64,000 nucleotides of DNA from an uncultured Bacteroidales bacterium (lineage in GTDB: Bacteria; Bacteroidota; Bacteroidia; Bacteroidales; Bacteroidaceae). Position 1 is the stretch's first letter, and each line of letters opens with the position of its first letter. A model generated the notes under the pieces. It did not search any database. It saw nothing but the letters and a program-made list of their open reading frames with translations, and was not told where the DNA came from. The DNA lies in the NCBI GenBank assembly GCA_902771725.1, contig CACXXT010000001.1:124001-188000 (forward strand), read 5' to 3'. The position numbers and the translations under genes are program-made. Shown piece by piece: positions 13,649-23,500 of this stretch.

Positions 13649-15655
13649 TTATTTCATTTCCAGGAAGTCGGCGGTGCGGCGCGGGGAGTAGAGTTCCCAG
13701 AGCGATGCGATGGTCCATCCTGGAGCGAAGATGTCGTTGTAGAATCCCTTGCCGTTGCGCCCGTAGTCCCAGGTGGTGTGCTGAACGACTTCGGGGTAGA
13801 ATCCGGGTACTCCGATGCCGCAGAGTCGCTGGGGCGTGGGCAGCAGCTGGTTCATGCTGGATTCGGCGAGTTCGGCGAGGAGTGCGAAGCGCTGTTCTCC
13901 TGTCTGTGCGGACAGCCAGCGTGCGATGTGTGCGAGTTCGAAGATGAAGACGTCGACGTGGTTGTTCTCCACACTGACGTTGCCCCATCCGCGGCTCTGG
14001 AATCCGAGGTCGCCGAGCATCTGTCCCTGTGCGAAGGGGACGTCCCAGAGGTAGTACCAGGTGCATGCGAAGTAGGTGGCTCGCCGGCAAAGGTCTATGT
14101 AGTGCTGTCGCTCGGCTTTCTTGGTGACCATGGCCAGGTAGTAGGTGGCCGTGACGGCGCTGATGGCTGCTTCCTTGTCCTCGCAGTTGGCGTCGAGGGT
14201 GCTGGAGAAGTAGTCCGAGGGCGCGATGATGTGGGTCTCGAGGTAGTCCACGGTGCGCTTGGCAGCCTCGAGGTAGCGTTTGTCCTTGAAGTACTTATAG
14301 GCCATCACGAGTGTGGATGTGGCGCTGGGTGTGCTGCCTCCAGAGGCATCGACGTCGGTGTGGTCGTCGCGGTACTTGCGGGGGAAGCTGCCGTCGGGTT
14401 TCTGCAGTTGGAGCATGCGGTCCAGGAGTCGGCGCAGGGCCTGTTCCCAGTCGCGGTGCTGGCGTCCGTGGCGTCGTTCGTAGTTGAGGTAGTGGAACAC
14501 GGCGTAGACGCCTTCGCTCTGCTGGCGTATGCTGTGGACGATGTCGCGGTCGGCGGGCAGGGGCTGATCCAGTCGCAGTTCGTCCTTGAAGTATCCGCCT
14601 TCGGTGAGTCCGTGTGCGAGGTAGCTGGCGAGGATGGCGTGTGCCTGGTCCACGAAGAGCTTTTCGCCGGTCTGCTCGCCCCATTCGAGGGCGTTGAAGG
14701 CATTGAGGATAGTGCGTCCGCAGAATCCCAGCTGTGCCGAGGGGAAGGGTTTGCAGTCGTCGCAGCGGAGGGTGTGGCCGGAGTGGTATTTGATGTCGTA
14801 GCGGTCCACGTAGGCCATGCGGAAGTAGTTGGCGAGCTGCTCTTTCACCTGGTTGGGGGTGTAGCGGGGCTTCAGGGGCTTGGGGGCCAGGCGGTCCACG
14901 CAGTGCTGCCAGGTGGAGCTGACGAAGGTTCCGAAGTCCTCTGCCTCGCAGGTGCGAACGAGCCAGCTGAGGATCTGTGTCTCGCCGTCATCCATACGTG
15001 CGAAGGCGGTGATGGCGGGTGCGAGGGTGAGTTTGCGGATGTATCGGCGGGGCGTCTCCTCGTAGGGGAAGCCGAAGGTCAGCTTGGCCTTGCCGCTCTC
15101 GCCGTCGAAGCCCACAAATCCCACGGTGGTGCGTCCGGCGAGGATGACTTCGCCCTCGCTGTGGGTGGTCAGGCAGTCCCCGCCCTGGGCCGGCAGCTGT
15201 CGGAGCACGCTGATGCCTCGCTTGGTGGTGGCGTCGTAAACGGCGGTCAGTGGCGAGCTCAGTCGGTCCTCACGGACGTTCCAGCTGCGCGAGGTGTGGA
15301 AGGAGGGTGCCTCGCGGGGCGAACGCAGGTTCTTGTGGTACCAGAAGCCCGGGAGGTAGAAGTCGCAGTCGTCCGTGCGGAACTCCGTGGGGAGTGTGAC
15401 ACCTATATTATAGTAAGCGCGCTCGCGGGCGTGGATGGTCAGCGTCAGCTGGCTGGATCCGCCTTGCAGCACCGTGCGCGCTACGGTGATGTCCAGTGGC
15501 AGCTTCTGTCCGTCGGCAGCCACGAGGTGCTGTCCGTCGGCCTTGAGGTCGATGGTGCGGGCGTCGTTGCCGGGTTGTTTCAGGCTCAGACGGAAGGTCT
15601 GTGCGCTGGCAGCCAGCGTGCACATCGTGCATAGGAGGAAGAGCAACTTTTTCAT
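13649..15655 (-). CDS. Secreted six-hairpin glycosidase-like protein
   Basis: 668 residues from the ATG at 15655, giving the signal peptide MKKLLFLLCTMCTLAASAQ; the longer frame to 15850 crosses the promoter and is rejected. The N-terminal ~190 residues are beta-rich. From ~200 on the protein is an (alpha/alpha)6-type toroid with repeated helix pairs and conserved-looking aromatic/acidic segments (EGVYAVFHYLNYERRHG, GSFPRKYRDDHTDVDASGG, WGNVSVENNHVDVFIFELA). I cannot assign a GH family with certainty. It is divergent from a carbohydrate-active operon, so a role in glycan side-chain removal in the periplasm or at the surface is likely. Confidence 0.75.
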   Translation of the reverse strand: MKKLLFLLCTMCTLAASAQTFRLSLKQPGNDARTIDLKADGQHLVAADGQKLPLDITVARTVLQGGSSQLTLTIHARERAYYNIGVTLPTEFRTDDCDFYLPGFWYHKNLRSPREAPSFHTSRSWNVREDRLSSPLTAVYDATTKRGISVLRQLPAQGGDCLTTHSEGEVILAGRTTVGFVGFDGESGKAKLTFGFPYEETPRRYIRKLTLAPAITAFARMDDGETQILSWLVRTCEAEDFGTFVSSTWQHCVDRLAPKPLKPRYTPNQVKEQLANYFRMAYVDRYDIKYHSGHTLRCDDCKPFPSAQLGFCGRTILNAFNALEWGEQTGEKLFVDQAHAILASYLAHGLTEGGYFKDELRLDQPLPADRDIVHSIRQQSEGVYAVFHYLNYERRHGRQHRDWEQALRRLLDRMLQLQKPDGSFPRKYRDDHTDVDASGGSTPSATSTLVMAYKYFKDKRYLEAAKRTVDYLETHIIAPSDYFSSTLDANCEDKEAAISAVTATYYLAMVTKKAERQHYIDLCRRATYFACTWYYLWDVPFAQGQMLGDLGFQSRGWGNVSVENNHVDVFIFELAHIARWLSAQTGEQRFALLAELAESSMNQLLPTPQRLCGIGVPGFYPEVVQHTTWDYGRNGKGFYNDIFAPGWTIASLWELYSPRRTADFLEMK

Positions 15656-15687
15656 AGTTCTGGTTCGTTCTTGTTTGAAATTCGCCG

Positions 15688-15719
15688 CAAAGGTACGGCA
15701 TTTTTCTGACCTGTGCAAG
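15688..15719 (-). promoter_or_regulatory. Promoter of the six-hairpin gene
   Basis: Minus strand: CTTG (15716-15719), 20 bp, TACCTTTG (15688-15695), then 32 bp to the ATG at 15655. Confidence 0.65.
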
Positions 15720-15790
15720 ACCTTGGGCGCTAAAATCTGTTCAAAAAGAGGCGCAAAACTCGTCAAAAACACAATTTGACCTAGAATGGC

Positions 15791-15821
15791 TTGCCCGTGT
15801 ACATATATTGTTGTACTTTTG
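15791..15821 (+). promoter_or_regulatory. Promoter of the CotH/GH43/GH2 operon
   Basis: TTG (15791-15793), 20 bp, TACTTTTG (15814-15821), then 43 bp to the ATG at 15865. It is divergent from the six-hairpin gene promoter. Confidence 0.65.
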
Positions 15822-15864
15822 TGGTGTGAAAGCCGCCATCCGGTGTGCAAAACGTTATCAGAAA

Positions 15865-18800
15865 ATGAAAAGAAGCAAAATAAACCTCCGCCTCCTGCTC
15901 AGCGTGCTCGCTGCCCTGTCTGTGGCCTGCAGCGTGCAGGCCGAGACCCGCTGGGTGGATGTCACCAGCCAGTATTTCAAGAATCCGTCGTTCCAGACTG
16001 GCGACAAGTCCGACTGGACTATTGACGGCGAAGCCGGTAGCTTTGCCCTGATCCGTGTGGGGTGCATCGAGATGTGGCAGGGCTGGATGCATATGTCGCG
16101 CCAGCTGCAGCTGCCCAACGGGCGCTACCGCGTGAGCCTGCAGTCGCTGTTCCGCTTCCGTCGCCACCAGTGGGCGTACCCCGCCTTTGTCGAAGGGACG
16201 GACGAGCGCAGCGCATTCTTCTACGCGGGCGACATGGACGTGGAGGTGCCCAGTGAGTACACCTACAGCTTTGACTACAACCCTGGTGTTCCCTGCTACA
16301 CCCCCGACGATGAGCGCTGGTTCCCCAACTCCATGGAGGCTGCTGAGCTGGCTTTCTCGGAGGGCGCCTACCAGCTGTCCATAGAGACAGATGTGCGCGA
16401 CGGGGTGCTCGATATCGGTATCTACAACGACAGCCAGCTCATCCACACGGACAACTGGCTGGTGGTGGACAACATCAAGGTAGAATACCTCACGGAGTTC
16501 AACGAGCCGGGCGAGGGCGACCTCTGCGTGAACGAAGTCATGGCGGCCAACACGGACGTGGAGATGAGCACAGCCTACAACTTCGACAGCTGGGTGGAGC
16601 TCTACAATAACTCAGACAAGCTGCTGACCCTGGGCGGCTGCTACCTGAGCGACGATGCCGCACGCCCGCTGAAATGGGCGCTGCCCGCCGGCTTCGGCAC
16701 CATTCCAGCCCACGGCTGCCGCCGCATCTGGTGCGGGAGCAATGAGATCAACTCCATGCACGCCCCATTCAGCCTGGACTGCGAGGGCGGTGAGCTCTAC
16801 TTCTCGGACACCGCGGGCAAGCTGCTCTTTGCGTTCCACTATCCCGAGGCCATCAGCCGCACAGCCTACGCCCGCACCAACGACGGCGGCAGCGAGTGGG
16901 GATGGACGGCACAGCCGACGCCCAATGCCACGAACGCCACTTCCCCCTTCTGCACCGAGCGAGCTGAGGCTCCCACGGTCAGCGACGGAGGACTCTTCGA
17001 TGACGAACGCCGCGTGGTGGTGCGTGCCGGTCAGGGAGCCGACATCTATTTCACCACGGACGGCACCACGCCCACTCCGCAGCATGGCGAACTCCTGCGC
17101 ACCCACATGCTGCACGTCACGGAGACCACCACCTACCGCTTCCGCGCCTTCGAGGAGGGCAAGCTGCCCTCGGCGGTCGTCGCGCGTACCTATTTAAAAC
17201 GCGAACGCGAGCACCTGCTCCCCATCGTCTACGTCTCCTGTCCGGATGAATACCTCTACGACGACAGCATCGGCGTCTACGTCCGTGGCGTGAACGGCCG
17301 CACAGGCAATGGGCAGTCCTCGCCCGTCAACTGGAACATGGACTGGAACCGCCCCGTCAACTTCCAGTATATGCTGCCCGACCGGGACGACATGGTCTTC
17401 AACCAGGATGTGGACTTCCGCATCAGCGGCGGCTGGACGCGCAGCAACAACCCCAAGTCCTTCAAGCTCAAGGCAGACCGGGTCTATGAGGGTAAGAACA
17501 CCATGGACTACCCCTTCTTCGCGAACAAACCCTACATCCGCAACAAGGCACTGCAGGTGCGCCGCGGCGGCAACGACAGCGGTGCCCGCATCAAGGATGC
17601 CGCCCTCCACGAGATCATCCGCCGTTCCGGCATCGACCTCGACGTGATGTCCTACCAGCCTGTGGTCCACTACATCAACGGCCGCTACATGGGACTCATC
17701 AACCTGCGCGAGCCGAACAACAAGGACTTCGGCTTCGCAAACTTCGGCATCTCCAAGGAGGATATGGAAATCTACGAGCAGAGTCCCGACTCCGGTGCCT
17801 ACATGATGCTGGGCTCCAGCGAGACGCTGCTGCACCTCTACGACCTCTCGGCCGACTGCGCCGACGCTGCCGTGTACGACGAGATCTGCTCGCTGGTGGA
17901 CATGGACGAGTTCATGAACTACATGGCGGCAGAGCTGTACCTCGGCTCGTGGGACTGGCCGGACAACAACCTGAAAGCCTACCGCAAGGCTCCCAACGGA
18001 CGTTTCCGCATCACCTTCTTTGACCTCGATGCTGCCTTCGGCACCGACGGCCGCGGCATGGACGAGGAAGGGGAGGTGGCCGTGAACGGCAACACCTTCC
18101 GCTGGATCGACGGCATGCAGTGGCACCGCTACGACTACATCTACGACACCGCCGAGCGGCGCTACGGCGAGATCAAGTTCTGCACCTTCTTCATGAACCT
18201 GATGCAGAATGCCGACTTCCGCCGCAAGTTCGCCGCCACCTTCTGCCTGATGGGCAGCGTCTTCGACCCCGTGCGCGCCAACGCCATCCTCGATGAGCTG
18301 GGAGCCCGCGTGCGTCCCACCATGGCTCAGGAGTGGTCCAGCCCCGACGGCTCGCTGGATGAGATACGCAGCAAACTCAAGAACCGCGGAGCCTCCATGA
18401 CCAAGCAGATGAAGCAGTACGAGCGTATGCAGCTGACCGATGTGACGCCCCAGAAGGTGCACCTCCGCAGCGACACCGAGGGCTGCAACATCTACGTGAA
18501 CGACGTCCTCGTGCCCTACGGTGAGTACACGGGCGAGCTCTTTGCTCCCGTGCGCCTGAAGGCCGAACCCCGTGGCGGCAACCGCTTCATCGGATGGCGC
18601 TACGTGGGCGACACACAGTACATCACCGGCAACCTGGAAGTCGACCTGCCGGCGGGCACGGATCTCGACATCGAAGCCTGCTTCGGGAGGATGACCCGGA
18701 GCGAGCGCCGCCGCAAGGGCATCACCGACGTATGTATCAACGAGGTCATGACGACCAACGACATTTATCAGAACGACTACTTCAAGCGCAGCGACTGGCT

Positions 18801-19455
18801 GGAACTCTACAACACTACGGCGGACACCATCGACCTCGAAGGATGGTACCTCAGCGACGACCCCGCGCAGCCGCAGAAGTACCAGATTACCGCCGCCGGT
18901 TCGCAGGCCACCACGCGCATAGTTCCCAATGGCTATCTGATTGTCTGGTGCGACAAGCGTGCGCCCCTGACCGAGCTCCATGCCGACTTCAAGCTGGCAG
19001 CCGAGGGCGGTATGGTCTCGCTGACCTCCCCCGACGCTGCAGTCTACAGCGTGCTCTACTATCCGTCCCACAAGGGAATGGAGAGCGTAGCCCGCTTCCC
19101 CGACGGCGCCACGGAAATCAGCGTCACCAACATCCCCACCATCGGCTACACCAACCGCCGCACCAGCTATCTCGTCCAGACGGATCAGAAGGCACTGGGC
19201 GTGGAGGATGCCATCGACCTCGCCGGCGACCTGACGCTGCAGCGCCAGAACCGCGACCTCGTCATCGCATCGACCTCCGCCACGGACGTGCGGGTAGAGC
19301 TCTTCAGCGTGGACGGACGTGCCGTACGCACGGCACAGCTCCACCTCCAGGGCGGACGCGCCACGCTCTCCCTGGCCACACTCCCCGCCGGTGTCTATGT
19401 CGCCCGCGCCACAGCCGCCGACGGCAGCACCGCCACATTAAAGTTAAAGCTCTAA
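15865..19455 (+). CDS. Surface CotH-kinase-like protein with lamin-tail domains and T9SS tail
   Basis: 1196 residues; the ATG at 15865 gives a signal peptide ending ACSVQA. Order: a carbohydrate-binding-like domain (~30-205), a first lamin-tail domain (~210-370, VNEVMAANTD...SWVELYNNS), a chitobiase-C-like segment (IYFTTDGTTPTP), a CotH domain (~430-820, with NPKSFKLKA, NKALQVRRGGNDS and LGSWDWPDNNLKAYR), a second lamin-tail domain (~950-1090, INEVMTTND...SDWLELYN), and a C-terminal type A-like sorting domain ending AGVYVARATAADGSTATLKL. CotH proteins are atypical secreted kinases. It is the first gene of an operon with GH43 and GtaA-GH2 genes. Role on the surface unknown. Confidence 0.85.
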   Translation: MKRSKINLRLLLSVLAALSVACSVQAETRWVDVTSQYFKNPSFQTGDKSDWTIDGEAGSFALIRVGCIEMWQGWMHMSRQLQLPNGRYRVSLQSLFRFRRHQWAYPAFVEGTDERSAFFYAGDMDVEVPSEYTYSFDYNPGVPCYTPDDERWFPNSMEAAELAFSEGAYQLSIETDVRDGVLDIGIYNDSQLIHTDNWLVVDNIKVEYLTEFNEPGEGDLCVNEVMAANTDVEMSTAYNFDSWVELYNNSDKLLTLGGCYLSDDAARPLKWALPAGFGTIPAHGCRRIWCGSNEINSMHAPFSLDCEGGELYFSDTAGKLLFAFHYPEAISRTAYARTNDGGSEWGWTAQPTPNATNATSPFCTERAEAPTVSDGGLFDDERRVVVRAGQGADIYFTTDGTTPTPQHGELLRTHMLHVTETTTYRFRAFEEGKLPSAVVARTYLKREREHLLPIVYVSCPDEYLYDDSIGVYVRGVNGRTGNGQSSPVNWNMDWNRPVNFQYMLPDRDDMVFNQDVDFRISGGWTRSNNPKSFKLKADRVYEGKNTMDYPFFANKPYIRNKALQVRRGGNDSGARIKDAALHEIIRRSGIDLDVMSYQPVVHYINGRYMGLINLREPNNKDFGFANFGISKEDMEIYEQSPDSGAYMMLGSSETLLHLYDLSADCADAAVYDEICSLVDMDEFMNYMAAELYLGSWDWPDNNLKAYRKAPNGRFRITFFDLDAAFGTDGRGMDEEGEVAVNGNTFRWIDGMQWHRYDYIYDTAERRYGEIKFCTFFMNLMQNADFRRKFAATFCLMGSVFDPVRANAILDELGARVRPTMAQEWSSPDGSLDEIRSKLKNRGASMTKQMKQYERMQLTDVTPQKVHLRSDTEGCNIYVNDVLVPYGEYTGELFAPVRLKAEPRGGNRFIGWRYVGDTQYITGNLEVDLPAGTDLDIEACFGRMTRSERRRKGITDVCINEVMTTNDIYQNDYFKRSDWLELYNTTADTIDLEGWYLSDDPAQPQKYQITAAGSQATTRIVPNGYLIVWCDKRAPLTELHADFKLAAEGGMVSLTSPDAAVYSVLYYPSHKGMESVARFPDGATEISVTNIPTIGYTNRRTSYLVQTDQKALGVEDAIDLAGDLTLQRQNRDLVIASTSATDVRVELFSVDGRAVRTAQLHLQGGRATLSLATLPAGVYVARATAADGSTATLKLKL

Positions 19456-19505
19456 GTCGAAAAGTCGAAATAACGAAATAACGTAATCCCAAAATCCCGA
19501 AAACT

Positions 19506-20555
19506 ATGCCTCTCAAGAAACTCCTCCTCTTCTGCACCTTCGCCCTCACCGGGCTGGTGACCAGCGCCCAACTGCCCGTCAGTCAGGTTCCTCTGGCCGA
19601 CCCCTATATCCTGCTCGACGGTGACACCTATTACGCCTATGGCACCAACAATGCCAATGGTATAGAGTACTGGCGCTCGCGCGACCTGCAGCACTGGGTC
19701 TATGGCGGACTCGCCCTGAGCAAGAACAGCACCTCGGAGAAACAGTGGTTCTGGGCTCCCGAGGTCTATTTCAAGAACGGGCAGTACTATATGTACTTCT
19801 CTGCCAACGAGCACCTCTTCGTCGCCACGGCCTCCTCGCCGCGCGGTCCCTTCAAGCAGGTGGGCAGCTACATGATGGAGAATCTCATCGGCAATGAGAA
19901 ATGCATCGACTCCAGTGTCTTCTTCGACGACGACGGCAAGGCCTACTGCTTCTTCGTCCGCTTCACCGACGGCAACTGCATCTGGCGCTGCGAACTGGAC
20001 AGCGACTACGTCACGCCCGTTCCCGGCACCCTCAAGCACTGCATCAGCGTCAGTCTCGACTGGGAGAAAAAGCTCGGCCGCGTCTGCGAGGGACCCTTCG
20101 TCGTCAAGCATGGCCGCGTTTACCTCTTCACCTATTCCGCCAATGACTACCGCAGCCAGGACTACGGCGTGGGCTGCGCACGTGCCACACGTGCCGACGG
20201 CACCTGGAACAAGACGTCCAGACCCATCCTCCAGCGTGCTCAGGGGCTGGTGGGCACCGGCCACCATTCCTTCTTCACCGACAAGGAAGGCCGGCTGCGC
20301 ATCGTTTTCCACGCCCACAACTCCACGGAGGAGGTGGCACCCCGACTGATGTACATCGGCAGTGCCGAAGCCACCTCGTCCACCATCAAGATCTCCGACG
20401 AACCCTTCATCTCGCCGCAGAAGGTGTCCTCCGCTGTGGAGGCCCCCACGGCGCAGAACCACATACCCTGCTACTATGACCTCACCGGACGCCGAACCCT
20501 CCCACTGAAGGGCGGGCTCTACATTGCCGACGGCCGCAAGGTTGCCCTTCACTGA
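19506..20555 (+). CDS. Glycoside hydrolase family 43 protein
   Basis: 349 residues with signal peptide (MPLKKLLLFCTFALTGLVTSA). It is a five-bladed beta-propeller type: the three expected acids are Asp32 in PLADPYILLDG (base), Asp135 in CIDSSVFFDDDGKAY (pKa modulator) and Glu195 in CEGPFVVKHGRVYLF (acid). GH43 enzymes are mostly arabinofuranosidases, xylosidases or galactanases; the substrate cannot be told here. It ends with the short tail YDLTGRRTLPLKGGLYIADG, seen in several exported proteins of this window. It follows the CotH gene by 50 bp and precedes the GtaA-GH2 gene by 31 bp. Confidence 0.9.
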   Translation: MPLKKLLLFCTFALTGLVTSAQLPVSQVPLADPYILLDGDTYYAYGTNNANGIEYWRSRDLQHWVYGGLALSKNSTSEKQWFWAPEVYFKNGQYYMYFSANEHLFVATASSPRGPFKQVGSYMMENLIGNEKCIDSSVFFDDDGKAYCFFVRFTDGNCIWRCELDSDYVTPVPGTLKHCISVSLDWEKKLGRVCEGPFVVKHGRVYLFTYSANDYRSQDYGVGCARATRADGTWNKTSRPILQRAQGLVGTGHHSFFTDKEGRLRIVFHAHNSTEEVAPRLMYIGSAEATSSTIKISDEPFISPQKVSSAVEAPTAQNHIPCYYDLTGRRTLPLKGGLYIADGRKVALH

Positions 20556-20586
20556 GAAACTGATAACACACAAATAAGACCTTTAT

Positions 20587-23500
20587 ATGAGAAGACTGCA
20601 ACAAATCCTCTTCGCCGTGGCACTCCTCCTGGCCGCCGCCACCACCGTCCACGCACAGACGGCAGAGATCTTTGAACCCTACAAGCAGACGGAACTGCGC
20701 CTACCCTCCGTTCCCCTGCTGCTGAACGACCCCTATTTCTCCCTCTGGTCGCCCCACGACAAACTCACCGACGGCACCACACGCCATTGGGCAGATATCG
20801 AGAAACCCATGGACGGACTGCTGCGCGTGGATGGCGTCAGCTACCGCTTCATGGGCTCCGGACGCGGCTTCCTGCTCAGTTCCATTGCTCCCATGGCCAA
20901 CGAACAGGCCTGGGAAGGACGTGTCAGCTACGACGGACAGGGCGGCACCGCATGGACCACTAGCAGCTTCGACGACAGCAGTTGGGAGACCCAGCAGGCT
21001 GCATGGGGAACGCCCAATGAGTATCCCAACGTGCGCAACCCCTGGACCGCCACCAACTCCGACATCTACATCCGCCGCACCGTCAACCTCACCGCCGAGG
21101 ACCTGAAGAAGGACCTCTGGATTCAGTTCTCCCACGACGATGTGTTCGAACTATATATTAATGGTACGCGCGTAGTAGCCACGGGTGAGACCTGGATACA
21201 GGGCGAGACCCACCAGCTCACCACCGACGAGAAGCGCAAGCTCCACACCGGCGAGAACATCATCGCAGCCCACTGCCACAACACCAACGGTGGTGCCTAC
21301 GTCGACTTCGGTCTCTTCGAGAACACCTACACGGTGCCCGAGGGTGTCAAGATTGCCACGCAGAAGTCCGTGGACGTCCTCGCCACCAACACCTACTACA
21401 CCTTCGCCTGCGGACCTGTGGAACTCGACCTCGTGTTCACGGCACCGATGATCATCACCGACCTGGACCTCGTTTCCACACCTGTCAACTTCATTTCCTA
21501 CCAGGTGCGCTCCACCGATGGTGCCAAGCACGACGTGCAGTTCTACTTTGCCACCACGCCCATCCTGACCATCAACGAACCCATGCAGCCCGTGGACATC
21601 GAGCGCATCACGGAGAACGGGGTGCAGTACCTCAAGGCAGGCTCCACCGCTCAGCGGGTGCTGGGACGTGCGGGTGACCTCATCTCCATCGACTGGGGTT
21701 ACCTCTATATCCCCAACGTGAACGGCGACATCAGCTTTGCCGGCACGGGCATCATGGAGAGCACCTTCGCCGCCACGGGCAAACTGCCGGAGTGCGAGAG
21801 CAAGATCACCGGACAGGCTCCCGCCAACCTGACCACGCTGGCCTACAGCCATGACTTCGGCAGCGTCCAGCAGGGGGCCAGCTATATGATGATTGGCTAC
21901 GATGAAGTCTATGACATCCGATACTTCGGCAAGGACTACAAGGGATACTGGGCTCGCAACGGCAAGACCATCACCCAGGCCTTCGACGACTTCCATGCCC
22001 GCTACGACGAACTCATGCAGCTCTCCCGCCAGCAGGATAAGGTCATCTACGACGATGCCCTGGCTGCCGGCAACGTGAAGTATGCCGAGCTCCTCTCCGG
22101 CTCCTACCGTCAGGTGCTCGCCGCCCACAAGCTCTTTGAGGACGACGGCGGCCGACTGCTCTATTTCTCCAAGGAGAACAACTCCAACGGATGTGTCAAC
22201 ACCGTGGACCTCACCTATCCCTCCGCACCCCTCTTCCTCATGTACAACACCGAACTCCAGAAGGGTATGATGACCTCCATCTTCGAGTACAGCCGCACCG
22301 GCCGCTGGACCAAGCCCTTCGCCGCCCACGACCTCGGTACCTATCCTCATGCCAACGGACAGGTCTACGGAGGCGACATGCCGCTCGAGGAATCGGGCAA
22401 TATGCTCACGCTGGCTGCCATGATCTGCATGATTGACGGCAACACGGAGTGGATCGACAAGTACTGGAGCATCTGCACCACGTGGGTGGGTTACCTCGTC
22501 AAGAACGGACAGGATCCCGCCGAGCAGCTCTGCACCGATGACTTCGCTGGCCACTGGGCACACAACGCCAACCTCTCCATCAAGGCCATCATGGCCGTCG
22601 CTGCCTACGCTCAGATGGCACGCATGCGTGGCAGCGAGAGCACCTACCAGCGCTACATGGACACCGCCACCAAGATGGCTCAGATCTGGGAGCAGGATGC
22701 CTGCGAGGGCGACCACTACCGCCTCGCCTACGACCGTGCGAACACTTGGGGTCAGAAGTACAACCTCGTCTGGGACAAGCTCTGGGGTATCTACATCTTC
22801 CCCAACGGAGTCATCGACCGCGAAATCGCCTACTACCTCACCAAGCAGAATGCCTGGGGCTTGCCCCTCGACAGCCGCGAGAAGTATTCCAAGAACGACT
22901 GGATCATGTGGACCGCTTCCATGGCCGATGACACAGAGACCTTCCTGAAGTTTGCCGATCCCATCTGGAAGTGGGTCAACGAGACCACCGACCGTATCCC
23001 CCTCAGCGACTGGTATTACACCGACAGCAAGCGCTTCCGCGGCTTCCGTGCACGTTCCGTCATCGGTGGCTTCTGGATGAAGATTCTCATGGACAAGTAT
23101 GCTCCCGGCAAACCCGACCAGAGCACCTGGGCTCCGCGCGGACATCAGCTCCAGACGCGCTGGGCTGCAAAGGTCGATCCGGCAGCTCCCCTGCCTGAGT
23201 ACCCCCGTCCGCAGCTCGTGCGCTCGCAGTGGCAGAACCTCAATGGCCTCTGGAACTATGCCGTCAACACCAACGGTAAGCTGCCCACAGAGTTCGACGG
23301 CCAGATCCTCGTGCCTTTCCCCATTGAGAGCAGCCTGTCCGGCGTCAACCGTCCCCTGGATGCTAATCAGTTCCTTTTGTACTCGCGCGAGTTCACCATC
23401 CCCGCCGACTGGCAGGGCAAGGACATCATCCTGAACTTCGGTGCTGTGGACTACAACGCCACCGTCACCGTCAACGGCCGTCAGGCTGGTTCCCACGTCG

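Noticed and set aside
13628-15634. 668-residue plus-strand frame opposite the six-hairpin gene
   Set aside because: Its Val/Gly/Glu-rich composition is that of an antisense frame in GC-rich DNA; the minus strand has a signal peptide, promoter and recognisable fold.
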